NCBI GenBank assembly: GCA_958510825.1
Contig: OY294047.1
Coordinates: 43,732,006 to 43,796,005 of the forward strand
Length of the DNA stretch: 64,000 nucleotides
Origin: Brachypterus glaber
Taxonomy: Eukaryota > Arthropoda > Insecta > Coleoptera > Kateretidae
Reading direction: 5' to 3'
Translations under genes and position numbers: made by a program
Part shown: in pieces, positions 34,095 through 45,267 of the stretch
How the letters are laid out: every line of letters begins with the position of its first letter
Numbering within the stretch: position 1 is the stretch's first letter
Notes under the pieces: generated by a model
The model's database searches: none
The model's input: only the letters and a program-made list of their open reading frames with translations
Told to the model about the DNA's origin: nothing

Positions 34095-34890
34095 ATATTA
34101 TTTATCGAGTGAGAGAAGTTTAACATTTTTGACCTGCGTCAAATTGCGCAAGACGCGGTAAAAATGTTAAATCTTCACTCACGTGGAAAATATAGTATTT
34201 TTTTCACTACCAGTACAATTAATTAGCTATTTATTTATTTATTTAACTAAAATTTAATGAAAAAGCTTATAAATTTAAAATATCACGCTGACCGTTGGCG
34301 GCCATTAATAAAACGAATGAATAGCTTGACATTTCTGGCAGAAATTTTCTGTTGATCTGCTAAAATTATTAAGTTAGAAAGTGTTTCCTTGTTAAGTGTA
34401 ATAAAATATATAAGAATGGAAAGTGAAATGCAAAGTGATGATTTTGGTACTCCTCCAGAAATAAGGGGACAGGCGAAAACTGTGAGGGAGAATCTATTGC
34501 CTCAAAAATCAATATATGGGGGTTATACCTCTAGTAATCTATGATCCTTACGGTAATATATGGGTTGTATAATCTATGGTTGAATATGATGGACCAATGA
34601 TTTTCACTTTTCGAAGTATTTTTGGTAAAACATGTTTTATAGGTACTAATTTAGTTAATATTTTTTAATTTATCATGCAATAAATAAATTTGGTGCCTAA
34701 AAACAGTTGTAAATAACAATGTGATTTAATAATTATGTGAAACGTCAGATTCCAAAACAGCTGAATAAAAATTCATTATTAACCATGGTGCAATTTCATT
34801 ATTTTTAGTACCTCTGACGTCATAGGTAGATAAATAATATTTTTACCACTGAAAAGAACAGTAATAAAGATGTGCTTTTAGGATGGAAGT
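34095..34890 (+). repeat. Dispersed repeat D, copy 1, with hairpin and mini-ORF
   Basis: It is collinear with 61345-62165 over about 790 bp at high identity. It opens with a hairpin (GTGAGAGAAGTTTAACATTTTTGACCTGCGTC / GACGCGGTAAAAATGTTAAATCTTCACTCAC), then TTTTTTTCACTACCAGTAC, then a region with a short ORF, and closes with ATGGAAGTGAAAAAAAG, a rough inverted match to the CACTACC block. It is a non-autonomous mobile element of unknown class. Confidence 0.85.
34416..34544 (+). CDS. Mini-ORF of repeat D, copy 1 (42 aa)
   Basis: ATG at 34416, TGA ending at 34544. The product starts MESEMQSDD and includes GTPPEIRGQAKTVRENLLPQ followed by KS. The same frame is open in the second copy (61687-61839), where it is eight codons longer with a few replacements. 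The N-terminal LLPxKS word recalls the ORF at 21109 and the start of Crypton-like recombinases, but the Y..Y residues expected after it are absent. It is probably the truncated first coding segment of a transposon-borne gene. Function is not known. Confidence 0.4.
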   Translation: MESEMQSDDFGTPPEIRGQAKTVRENLLPQKSIYGGYTSSNL

Positions 34891-35807
34891 GAAAAAAAGT
34901 CATTTTCAAACCACTATTCGTAGCTGGCTTAACATAGCTTTTGAAATAGATTCTACGCCGAGTTAAGTTACCGTATCTAGCAATATAGCCGTAAAAACTT
35001 GATTGGAGAAATTAAAACCAGTTAAATTCATTCTAGGTTTTTGATACGTTTTCAGGAAATTTCCCCAGTGTGTATCGTGCTAAATGAGATTAACTTTATC
35101 AAACAAGTAGAACCATCGGCGTGTCGTGTAACCTCCAACGATACAAGTTCCGCTAATGAAGCGTGATACCACGAACGCTTGTATATCCGCTGTCCCTTTA
35201 AACTGTGGAACATGGTTTTGAGGTGTCCCCAATTAATAAATCTATGAGAATGAGATCACGTATCAGTGTATTGTTCTAATTTTAGTTTTACATACAAAAA
35301 AATGCTTAAAACCAGATATTAGGCGTTAATTTCCTTTTACAAAAAATAAACATACCTACAAAAATATGCTTAAAACCACAGATAAGGTATTCATGCCTAA
35401 TCTCTGGTTTTAAGCATTTTAAGCGTTTCTCGCATAGTCCAATAAACCCCATACTTTTTTTTTATTTTTAGATTTGGTTATATTTTCTGGGCAAATTATA
35501 TTGAAAGAATAACGATGCAAAACATTTGAAAATGTTCTCATTTTCTTGCTTCCTAAGCCATTATGTTAAAATACGTTTTTATATAAATCAGTATGTATGT
35601 GACTATATTTGCCTAGAATGTTGTCTATTTTTTCTGTAAACTAGATAATTGTGGCTCTGCGTAAAAATTACATTTTTTCAAAAAAGTTCTTTTTTTGAAA
35701 AAAAAAATATTTTTCAAAAAACAAATTTAAAAAAAATTAAAATTGGTAATGTTTTTTTGTATTTTCTTTTTGCGATTTTTTTTTTTGAAAATTTTTTCAA
35801 GTTTAAC

Positions 35808-36030
35808 TCCCCATAACTTTTTTGTTTTTGGGGGATTACTTTTAAAATTGGATGAATTGATCCTTATAATAAGTAATTTTTTCTGAAAAAGTTACGTTAA
35901 TCGGAATTTTCTTTCAGCTTTTTTCGAGTTTTTAAAACCTCCCATAACTTTTTTGTTTTTGGGGGTATTACTTTCAAAAACAATAGGGATCTTCCCCTCG
36001 TACAACTTGATTTTTCCTGAAAATTTTAAG
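35808..36030 (+). repeat. Imperfect tandem duplication, about 133-bp period
   Basis: CTCCCCATAACTTTTTTGTTTTTGGGGGATTACTTT (35807) recurs as CTCCCATAACTTTTTTGTTTTTGGGGGTATTACTTT (35940), and the following TTGATCC.../...GGGATCTTCCCC and CTGAAAAAGTTACG / CTGAAAATTTTAAG blocks correspond. It runs into the GGACAGATGGAC-bearing repeat shared with about 3070-3320. Confidence 0.75.
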
Positions 36031-36659
36031 TTGATCAAAATATTCGTTCTTGAGTTATCGACAATAATCGTGATCAAACGGACAGATGGACATTTCAAAA
36101 AAAAAAGTTGACTATTTTTTATAAAACAAATTTATATTCAAGAATTTTTTGCCTAGGATGATTTTTGAAAATTTCGGAAAATTCGAACCGTATAATTCTA
36201 TTCTAGCGCAGGCGCTGTGAATATCATAATAAGACAGTAACAAAGTAAAATGTTATTCACAGTAAAGCATCTAAGCTCCCGTTTGGAAAAGGCATTTTTA
36301 AACTAAATGATTGATACTTATGCATTATAATGTTTTCATTCCGACAGCTGTCAAGTAAATCTACTTGGAATGTTTACCCCTTGTGCCTTGAAGACTGTTT
36401 TAGTCAGTAGCTTAACTGATAGGTTCTATTTAAAATTTTCATCCTTATCAGTATATACAACTTGTCTCAGAACTCAAGTTTACGTAGATCACTGTTTTGC
36501 TAGGTACTTGAAGTTTAGTAGTTTAGTATGTTAATAGTAATATTATAGTAATAATATATTATCATATAGAAACCATAACCCAACGTATATGAATGTTAGG
36601 GTGGGAATTAGGATTTTGACATTTTAGGGAACCGTGCATTTTTATAATCTTTAGGAACT

Positions 36660-37384
36660 CTGTAATATAATAGTAATTATATACCAAGGTAGAGAAGACA
36701 TTTTTTATAGCCGAGGCTATAATAGTCTTCTCTACCGTAGTTTATATATTAGTTTTTTCACTACTAGCACTATTTAACTATTTTTATTCAAGTAGTAAAA
36801 TAAATTATGAACAGAAATGATATATCTTGAAATTTTCATAAAAATCAAGTAGCCTTGATCAATGACATTTGCTCAAACAAATACTTTGAATTGACGTTTA
36901 AAAATTTAGTTTTTTTTTAAATTGTTTTTATAATATTTCGCTAATTACACAGGTTTACAAAAAAAAGTCAGGACTATTTGACCGAACCATGGTATTCCTA
37001 GGTATTTTGACGCCCTGAATCATATCCCGGGGTCAGTTTTGCCCCATCAGGAAAACGAGATTTCAAGGTCATTTGGAGGTCAAAATGGTGATTTTTTGGG
37101 AGCGGCCCCGGGACAACATCTCAACGTTCAGAAAGTATTCAAGACCTACACAGTTACCCGTGAAGTTAACAGGTCGCTTGAGATATTGTCGCGGGGCCGC
37201 TTTCAAAAAATCACCATTTTGACCTCAAATGACCTTGAAATCTCGTTTTCCCGACGTGATGGGGCAAAACTGACCCCGGGATCTGAGTCAGGGCTCCAAA
37301 ATACCTAGGAATACCATAGTCCGGTCAAATAGTCCTGACTTTTTTTTTTTGTAAACCTGTGTTATTTATTGTATTAATTGGCAA
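36660..37384 (-). repeat. Dispersed repeat C, copy 2, split by a foldback
   Basis: Inverted copy of 31345-31680. Homology runs to CTAATTA at 36947 and resumes at TTATTTATTGTATTAATTGGC (37362). The intervening 414 bp are absent from copy 1, so they are a later insertion. The left end keeps a shortened form of the hairpin (GGTAGAGAAGACATTTTTTATAGCCGAGGCTATAATAGTCTTCTCTACC, 36691-36737). Confidence 0.85.
36948..37361. mobile_element. Foldback element, 414 bp, TTA target duplication
   Basis: CACAGGTTTACAAAAAAAAGTCAGGAC and its complement at the right end (GTCCTGAC...GTAAACCTGTG) are terminal. The arms extend about 170 bp each through GTATTCCTAGGTATTTTG, GGGGTCAGTTTTGCCCCATC and TTTCAAGGTCATTTGAGGTCAAAATGGTGATTTTTT. 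TTA lies on both sides (36945-36947, 37362-37364) and the empty site in repeat C copy 1 has it once. A 3-bp TTA duplication suggests a PIF/Harbinger-like element. The ORF at 37039-37308 merely reads through the palindrome. Confidence 0.9.
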
Positions 37385-37695
37385 TGGCAATGGGATTGGT
37401 CTCACATCTCACTTCAGGAAAACTATTCACTAGAGTTTTTCTTAAATCTTCAGGCTTTGTTCCAGGTTCCAATCTGGTTACGTGTAAATGAGCCTTTTTA
37501 GGTATAGCAAGTACCCCATTGTGTTCATTACTCTTGTTTGCTACAATAAATTTACGTTTTTTACGTTCCACTGTCTTCCACTCAAAATTTTTATTCTCAG
37601 TTGGAGTTACTGACCTTATCTGTTGAATTTCGTTTATCTTTTGGGTACTTTTTGTGCACTCCACAAAACTCGAAAGTGAAAGTTTTTTATTTATC
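37374..37695 (-). pseudogene. Non-LTR retrotransposon ORF1 fragment, inverted relative to the RT
   Basis: On the minus strand (reading from about 37600 down) the product has KNFEWKTVERKKRKF, then VLAIPKKAHLHVTRLEPGTK and PEDLRKTLVNSFPEVRCE. The order W-x-TV-basic, PKKAxLHVxRLxPxT, EDLxxxLxxxFPEVxCE is, to my knowledge, the C-terminal part of ORF1 in CR1/Daphne-like insect elements, thought to bind RNA. The first ~45 codons of the open frame are only the antisense of the neighbouring RT. It stops at the border with repeat C. It is a fragment with no partner domain. Confidence 0.65.
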
Positions 37696-39104
37696 AAAAA
37701 ATATGTGCGTTGCGGGCCTTTTCTTTGACTTATCTCGAGCATTCGAAACATTAGATATAAACTTTGTTAAGAACAAGCTGTATAATTTGTCGCATTAGGG
37801 GCATTATCCTTGAATGGATAGTCTCATTTCTTCAAAATAGGGAACTTCAGGTTAAAATAGGCCAAATATTGTCTAAGAAATTTAAAATTAATATAGGCGC
37901 GGCACAAGGGTCCATATTAGCCCCACTTATTTTTCTTTTGTTCATAAATGATCTGAAACTTTCAGGCTACGTCATTAACTTTGCTGACGATACTTCAATT
38001 GCCTTAGCCGAAAAAACAAAAGAAGACTTAATCCGAAAAATCAATTTAGTAATACAAGAAATGGAGCAATGGTGTAATTCCAACAGACTCATTTTAAATG
38101 TTAGCAAAACAGTTAAAGTACATTTTTATAACCAATTGTCACGCGTCCAACTAAACGAATCTTCGGACAACGTTAAATTCTTAGGATCCTACCTAGATTC
38201 GGAGCTATTGTGGACAAACCAAATTGGACATATATGCAAAAAATTGAATGCTTCCTTTTTCGCCCTGCTTAAACTTAAGCCCAACGTCACTCAATCTGTG
38301 CTCATTCAAAGCTATTATGCAATGGTGCATTCACATTTGTCTTACAATACAATATTACGGGGTAGAAGTACAGATATTAACCGGGTATTCATATTGCAAA
38401 AAAGAGTGATACGCTTAATTTTTAACATTGAATACCGAAAATCATGTAGACAAATATTTAAAGAAAAACAAATTCTTACGGTAATTTGTATATTTATATT
38501 TAAATGTGCCATTTTTGTGTACAAAAATAGAGAACTTTTTATAAAAAACTCTGATATTTCTAGAAATACAACCCGTAACTCCTCTGATCTAAGCATAGCG
38601 CAAAATACGAAAAAGGCCCACATTACTCCTGTATCAAAATATTTAACAAAATTCCATCTATTATTAAAGATATAAAATCAATAAAAAATTTCAAACATAA
38701 ACTTAAAAAATTTCTATGTGATAATGCATTCTATACTTTCGACGAATTTCAAAATTTTAATTGTATACAGTAATTTATTATATTTATTTGTCTATTTATC
38801 TGTTCATCTGTTAAATTATTTATTATTTACGCGTATAGGTATTTATTTATTGTGATAGTTCAAAGTATTGTGATAGTTCAAAGTAATGTAATATATTGTA
38901 CTGAGTACAATATCCTGTATGTAAGTTTTTTTTTGTGTTACTTTTTAATTTTTTTCTTACATGTGGTTCTTTTTTTTCTGTACTTTGTAAGCCTTTGTGA
39001 TTGTATTGTAGATGTAATATATTTTTAGATTTTAAGACTTTTTGACTTGCCATATATACTCTGTATCTTACACGGTTTAATAAATATTATTATTATTATT
39101 ATTG
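37695..39104 (+). pseudogene. Non-LTR retrotransposon RT fragment with FADD motif and (ATT)n tail
   Basis: The first frame (37700-37795) has VAGLFFDLSRAFETLDINFV, RT motif A. After a frameshift the 303-codon frame 37764-38675 continues with motif B (GAAQGSILAPLIFLLFINDL), FADD (residues 73-76), the thumb-side block VKFLGSYLDSELLW, and HSHLSYNTILRG...ILQKRVIRLI, then a C-terminal tail similar to the element at 46879-48442. The RT would copy element RNA at the nicked target. Endonuclease and fingers are missing and the frame is broken, so it is inactive. The 3' end is TTTAATAAAT followed by ATT units (about 39080-39104). Confidence 0.9.
38847..38886 (+). repeat. Two tandem copies of a 19-20 bp word
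   Basis: TATTGTGATAGTTCAAAG is repeated back to back in the 3' untranslated part of the retrotransposon fragment, a local slippage duplication. Confidence 0.8.
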
Positions 39105-39587
39105 TTGCTAAATTTTAAAGCAAATTGTCTGGATTGCTACACATTTTAGCATTCGTTGCTAAATCGCATCCAGTTTTCTGTGTGTGACAATCACACCGTG
39201 GCGTTTTCATATTATTTTGTTGCTGGTCACTAAATAAGCGATACAGTCAGTTAACATTGCGGTCCCCGGCCCTTGACTGGGTGTAATCGCCCTCTAATTA
39301 CGAAGGACCATTTTCGCTGTTCAAATATTTAACCCAACATGAACTGACACAAAAGGAATGTGTTTTATTAGGGATAACCCGAGTTTTTATATCATAAAAA
39401 TGTCACATTTGAAGAGTTTAACTTTCATAAAGGCCACCAACTTAATTTTTACGAAAAAACGAAAATTTGTTTTATTTATTGCTGAAATTAAAATTTAAAA
39501 TATGCAAAATTAGATAGCAGTTTGTTATTTTCAAACTTATTATGCACAATTTAAGAAAAAAAGTGACAACAAAGGTGCAAGTACCTA

Positions 39588-39730
39588 CCGTCAACTGGGA
39601 AGAATTGAAACGGTGTGGGTGACTTTGGACACTTTTTCGCAAAACCCTCTGAACGTGTACACAAGTTATGACATTATGTGCATAAGTTGTGGGGTTCAAT
39701 TCCACAACCCGAAGTCACCCCAGTTGACGG
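39588..39730. mobile_element. Small MITE, 143 bp, TA-flanked
   Basis: CCGTCAACTGGGAAG and the right end CCCAGTTGACGG are inverted, with subterminal GGGTGACTT / AAGTCACCC also pairing. TA flanks both sides (39586-39587, 39731-39732). No coding capacity; Tc1/mariner-type insertion is likely. Confidence 0.85.
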
Positions 39731-40257
39731 TACAAGAGGTAATAAAATCTATTAAAAAAAGTTCGATTTCTTATGGAACTTTTTTGCTAATTTTATGCAA
39801 AAATGAGGTTTGATCCCCATGAATGTTAGTCTCTTCATTTATTCTGACATGCATACACAGTTAGGCTGTATTGAATGTATGTTCGTAATTAAACAGGTCG
39901 GGTCAGTATAAAATAAATTTATTTGTTAAACTTGAAAATAAAAATAAAATGGTAGAAGTCATCAGCTATATATTTCACAAAAAGAAACAACGAGAAAAAG
40001 TATCACTTGGTTTTTACTAACAAAATATAAATAACTAGAAATTTCCGCTTTTCTTGATAAAATCTTGCCAACTTAATACTTTTTCTGTATTTATGTATAA
40101 AGGGAATTTTTCTAAGGAATATAAAGGAATAAGAAATTGTCCCCCTTTGTTACAAAATTATCCTCTAACAGTATAATTTATGGGCAATTCTGTATAAATT
40201 TTGGAACATTAACCAAACAGGCCCATAAAAAAGTCAAATACTCTTAACCAGACTATA

Positions 40258-41210
40258 CACGGTGTATTTTTATTAAGGTGAATAATTTTAAGAGGTGATT
40301 CTACATCAGAAAATATGACAAAAAGTTCCTATAAACATGTGTCTAAAAATGCGCCGTAAGGCATCTAAGCTAAAAGGGGCTAAAAAATTCGTTTTTTTAT
40401 TTAATAACTTTGCATGTGAACTAATCTTAATAAGGCCCATATTCGTATGGTATTTTTATGTATTTATTTAAACCAGGGGCGTGCAAAACAGGGTGCCTTA
40501 TCAGTTTTTTGCCCCAAAGTTTTTTCTGCGTAACTTTTTTGTAAGTTTATTATTATAACATGATTTCTCAGTTTAAAATACATAAAAAAGTACTCTTGTT
40601 GTAATACTGTAGGATTAACCGTTTTCGAAATAAAATTATTTGAAGTTGAAATTTCTCGGTTTGAGGACGAAAAATTAAATGCTAAAATGTTTAAAACCAA
40701 AATTTCAATAAATTCAATAATGTATATTAAAAACTAAGAAAAAAGTTTATATACATGTAGGTCAAAAAGCAAGAAAAAAAAAATTATATACATGTAGGTC
40801 CAAAAATTGCTTTTAAAGCTAGTTCAAAAATGGTGCATTTTCAGGAGACCATAGCTCCCTTAGAATTGATTTTTGGAAGTAACTTTATATAACGTTTTTT
40901 TCTTAGTTTTTGATGTACATTCACCAGGGTGAAGGTGGAGGTTTTGCAAGCGAACCAATCCTAAAAAGGCCCATCTTCGTATGTTATTTTCATGTTGCAG
41001 GGCTGCAACATGAACATAACATACGAAAATGGGTCTTTTTAGGGTTAGTTCACATACAAAACCTCCTTGCTATATCTCAAAGATTTATTAAATAAAAGCC
41101 AAAATTTTTAGCCACATTTTTAGACATATTTTTATAGGAACTTTTTGTCATATTTTATGATATTTATAGAATCACCCCTTAAAGTAATTGACTATTTCAA
41201 ATACACCGTG
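40258..41210. mobile_element. Foldback element, 953 bp, CACGGTGTAT termini, TA-flanked
   Basis: CACGGTGTATTTTTATTAAGG and its partner AATACACCGTG are terminal, with TA at 40256-40257 and 41211-41212. Subterminal AAGAGGTGATTCTACATCAGAAAATATGACAAAAAGTTCCTATAAACATGTGTCTAAAAATG is mirrored near 41105-41190. The interior has a CCAGGGGCGTGC word (40473) and a strong hairpin (40960-41057, AACATACGAAGATGGGCCTTTTTAGG type). Partial copies surround 56221-57668 and lie near 59085-59560. Confidence 0.85.
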
Positions 41211-41329
41211 TATTTTCTTACCTACTTATTTTTGGGAGCTTAAAACGAAATTGACAATGAAAAAGGTCGCTGACCCTCAAAGGACCTCGCTTCTACGTTA
41301 AAGAAAATTAGGTCAGATTTAGCTGAATT

Positions 41330-41495
41330 AAAAAAAAAATCTCTTTATGCCCCCTGACCTACATTTTAAAATCTAAAACTATAACATATATGCCAAAAGG
41401 TAGTTTAAGTTGTCTTATTTATATGTTCCTTTAAGTTGATTTAATAAATCATTAAAAAGTTAAAAGGGGGTGAATTTTGCACCGCACTGTATGTA
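41330..41495 (-). repeat. Family-B terminus
   Basis: The reverse complement starts ACAGTGCGGTGCAAAATTCACCCCC and follows 11577-11700 through AACTTTTTAATG, GACAACTTAAACTACC, GGCATATATG and a G-rich block. Only one end is present. Confidence 0.75.
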
Positions 41496-41886
41496 AGTAA
41501 GTCATTTCTGTTTTAAATTCTGAGATAAATAGCACACACTTTCCGTTTTTCCTAAAGAAAAAAACAACTTAATTTTTTTTCTGTGAAACACAATAGAATA
41601 AAAACTTGTCCCTTTTGTAGCCAAATTATCCTCTAACGGTATAATTTATTGGCCATTTTATATAAATTTTGGTACATTAGTCAAGCAGGCCTCAGATAAT
41701 ATATCTCCAGAAACCGCTTGTACTTGTGTTTGACAAGTGTTGTTTTTATTTACATTCAACACTCTACTTTTAAAATCATGTCTTTGTTTGGAGCTTGTCC
41801 CCTTTTAGGTCGTAGCAATTTATTAATGTCAAGCACACACGTATGCTGCAATGAGATTCAAAAATACAGTATCTGCCAGATAACAC

Positions 41887-42812
41887 GGATCTAGGAGACT
41901 TTTCCGAAAAATTTACCGCGAAACTTTTACCGCAAAAACATTTACCGCGAAAACATTTACCGCGCAATGATTTAACCGCGAAATGTTTCACCGCGAAAAA
42001 GTAATTACCGCGGAAAATTATTACCGTGAAAACATTAACCGCAGAAACTATTATCGCGACAATAAAAATCGCGCATACTTTTACGTCGTAATAATATAAT
42101 CGCGCATACTTTCGCCGCACAATAATATAATCGCACTTGAATTTTAATTAAAAAAAAATAAACTTAAAATATATATTATAATTTTTTGAATGAAACTCTT
42201 ATTTTATAATCATAGTTTTATTTTTATTTTTTATCAAAAACAAAACCAAACAAACCAAACCAAACAATTTAATCATATTTATGTTTTTTAAAATACTAAA
42301 ATTATAACACCAATATAAAGAAATTAGTTATACATTTACATTATATGTATATTATATTATATTATATTTATTAGTAACATAATCATAATTTTACTTACAT
42401 ATATTTTTAAAAACCAAACCAAAGAATTTAGCTATATTACAATTTTGTTAATTCTGCAATTATAAAACTGAATTAAACAAATTGGTAATATAATATAATA
42501 AACTTGGCGTAGCTAACGAAAAAGTATTATAAAAAAAACGTATTTTTATAATTTAAAATTAGACGCGGAATTTGCTTTGCGCGTTAATTATTTCCGCGGC
42601 TATTACTTTCGCTATATATTTTTCGGGGTAATTGTATTTCGCTATTAAAACTTTTCGTGGTAATAGTTTTCGCTATTTTTATTTCGCTTTAATATTTTTT
42701 CGCGTTACATTTTTAACGCTTTTAATCCTTTGCGCTGAAAAAACATTTTGCGGTAATTTTTTCGGCGATATTTGTTTTCGCGGTAAATTTTTCGACGAAG
42801 TCTCCCGTTCCC
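41887..42812. mobile_element. Foldback element built of degenerate CCGCG short repeats, 8-bp target duplication
   Basis: GATAACAC flanks both ends (41879-41886 and 42813-42820). The ends GGATCTAGGAGACTT and AAGTCTCCCGTTCC are inverted with some mismatches. Inside each end is an array of roughly 15-17 bp units of the form TTTACCGCGAAAACA: about 14 on the left (41915-42130) and a mirrored set on the right (42560-42800, TTTTCGCGGTAAATT type). The centre is AT-rich. Subterminal short-repeat arrays plus terminal foldback are the layout of FB-like elements. The 114-codon minus ORF is the translated array (repeated RGKxF), not a gene. Confidence 0.88.
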
Positions 42813-43464
42813 GATAACACTAGGCAACAAATCACAACTTTTTTTTTGTCCTGATCTGAAGGTAAATTTTTCTTACTAATTCAAGGGCGTAGAATCCGAA
42901 TCTGACCTTAGAAAAATTCCAGCACCTCACAATTTTGAGATATAAGTCCAGGTAATAATGAAGTTTTTTTTTTCAAAATCTAAAAAAACACTAGGATTTT
43001 TAAAATTTAAGGATATATTAAAAAAAAATACGAGGGATTCAAAAATCTATATGACCTACTGTCACAGTAAGTATGCGACAAAAATATTTAAAGCTTAAAA
43101 CTAAAGTGCAAAGTTTACTTAATTTCTCATTTGTGGCAAAACTATCAAATTTATGTAAAAATTTTATAGGACTTAATTTGTAGACTATAACATTTTCTAC
43201 AAAAAAATATTTTTTTTAATAGTTCTACATCATAAATATGTTACTTTATTACATAAGAACCGTATTACGTCACATATTTTTAGTTAATTTTTGACCCCCG
43301 AGTTCTAACTTGTGTAGTGTTATTCTTGTTATATTTATTCATAATATTATAAAAATGTTTAAATTTCTTACCTGTTAATTGATTGAATGAAAAATTATAA
43401 AAATAAGATTTATTTCGATTAATTTGATAAGATATAAAAGTATATTTTATTTTAACCCTGCTCG

Positions 43465-43524
43465 TAGGAAAAGTATTGTTCCTAACACATGCGTAAAGAG
43501 GCTTTTCCGCACTTGTTAGGAAAA
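43465..43524. repeat. Palindrome with CpG loop
   Basis: GTAGGAAAAGTATTGTTCCTAACACATGCG pairs imperfectly with CGCACTTGTTAGGAAAATAGCTATATCC around TAAAGAGGCTTTTC. It lies next to a further inverted repeat at 43535-43740. Confidence 0.65.
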
Positions 43525-43534
43525 TAGCTATATC

Positions 43535-43740
43535 CTAAGGTTCTAACATGATGGGTTATATGTTTCTTCATGAGCTGAAACCGATTTCACCATAAAAAAA
43601 ATATATAAATTTTTTAATTATTGAAATTTATACACTTTTATATGATTTGTGGAAAAACTTTGCCATCAATCTATTTTTTATAGTGAAATCGATTACATCG
43701 CATCAAAAAACATGGCAAATGATGGGTTAGAACCTTAGAA
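43535..43740. mobile_element. Small foldback, about 205 bp
   Basis: CTAAGGTTCTAACATGATGGG...GAAACCGATTTCACCATAAAAAA is mirrored by TTTTTTATAGTGAAATCGATTACATC...GATGGGTTAGAACCTTAG. Arms are about 65 bp with gaps and the centre is AT-rich. No ORF. Confidence 0.7.
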
Positions 43741-44316
43741 CAGGGAATTATTTTTTTTGCGAACCTGTGTTATTCACCAAACCGAGTATTTATAATCTTT
43801 TGCATATACTGCATTTTTTATTAGATGCCAGCTTACTCGCGTGAAGGAAAAAACACGAAAGCATTGAATTTTTATTGTGGGACGAACAAAACATTTTTCC
43901 CATTTTTTTCACCCATTTATCCTGACATGATTCTGTATGGATTAGTTTTGGTGTTTATGGTAAAAAACGATATACAAGGATTAGAGTGGGATTTTAATAT
44001 AATGTAAGAGCCTATATTTATATCTTAAATTGTGCTAACTGAAAAAACTTTATATGAAATATTGTGTACCAGTAATAAAGCAAACATATATATCTACAGT
44101 ACGTGTAAATCAGATCTCCCCATAGTATTAAAAAATTACAAATCTCTCCAATATTTGCTACTAAATTTATAGTTTTGTTCAAGTTTCGCTAGAATCAGTT
44201 CTGGACTACTGCATAAAAAAAGATTCCTTGAACCAAAGACACGTGTCTTTAGATATATTTAAATCCATATTCTCTTATTTCAAGGCTAGCATTTTTTTTA
44301 AACCAATTTCAAGTCC

Positions 44317-44490
44317 TTGAATGAAGAGCGCAAATCTTCATACAAAAACATTGCACAAATGACAAGTCCAAAGTACCTAATTCAAGCACAGTTTTTTAAA
44401 GTTGTGGCTGAATTGGGTATTTTGGACTTTTTTTTACAAATATGTCATTTATGCAATGTTTTTGAATAAGGATCTGCGCTCTTGATTCAA
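44317..44490. mobile_element. Hairpin MITE, 174 bp
   Basis: TTGAATGAAGAGCGCAAATC...ACAAAAACATTGCACAAATGACA...AGTCCAAAGTACCTAATTCA pairs over nearly its whole length with the right half ending GCGCTCTTGATTCAA. The loop is GCACAGTTTTTTAAAGTTGTGGC. Almost the entire element can form one stem. Confidence 0.8.
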
Positions 44491-45084
44491 AGCAAATATT
44501 TATTTCAACTCTTAATTTGGCTATTGTTTTTTAATTTTTATTACACGTGTTTTTTAAAGAGTACATTTTCTACCCTGTGCTAATAAAGCGCAAAGGAATT
44601 CAGGTGTACAAATTAGAGGAAATCTGGAGAAAATCTTTAAAGGTTACGAGGAAATCTTTGAAGATTTCCTCCTAAAGGTGTACAAAATTTTGTCATCGGT
44701 TTACCCCTCGTAATAAAGATTTTACTTGGTATATATGATAATGGGCTTATAGTGATCATTTACAAAAAAAGTAGCTTCGCTAAAAATTCCAATTAAAAAA
44801 CGCTTTTTAATTGCCTACCAATTAGAGTAAGGTTTTTCGTAAACGTTTTTTAATCTTCGCAAGCCGGTGTCAGTTTAAAAGGGATGCTAATCCTTGCCTT
44901 GCGTTAATATTCATTTTTATTTGGTTGGTTGATTTGGTTATTTTATTTTTATTTAAAAATAAAATTCACGTATTAAACATGAGAGAATATAAGGATATTA
45001 TTTAACAACACAAAAGTGAATGCAGAAGTGTTTCTAGACCCTGGAGTATAAAAAGGTTATAGGATAGTTTCTTGACGACAAAGA

Positions 45085-45267
45085 CTTCTTCTTCTTCTTC
45101 TTCTTATTCTTCTTCTTCTTCTTATTCTTCTTCTTCTTCTTCTTCTTCTTCTTCTTCTTCTTCTTCTTCTTCTTCTTCTTCTTCTTCTTCTTCTTCTTCT
45201 TCTTCTTCTTCTTCTTCTTCTTCTTCTTCTTCTTCTTCTTCTTCTTCTTCTTCTTCTTCTTCTTCTC
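45085..45267 (+). repeat. (TTC)n microsatellite, about 183 bp
   Basis: Sixty-one triplets with only two interruptions (TTA for TTC) near the left end. The pure purine/pyrimidine strand asymmetry makes a triplex-prone mirror repeat. The open frames across it (poly-Ser on one strand, poly-Arg on the other) are artefacts. Confidence 0.97.

Noticed and set aside
37039..37308. 89-codon frame
   Set aside because: It reads through the two arms of a palindrome; the product is its own near mirror and has no known motif.
41776..42120. 114-codon minus-strand frame with RGKxF repeats
   Set aside because: It is the translated array of CCGCG-type short repeats in the foldback element.
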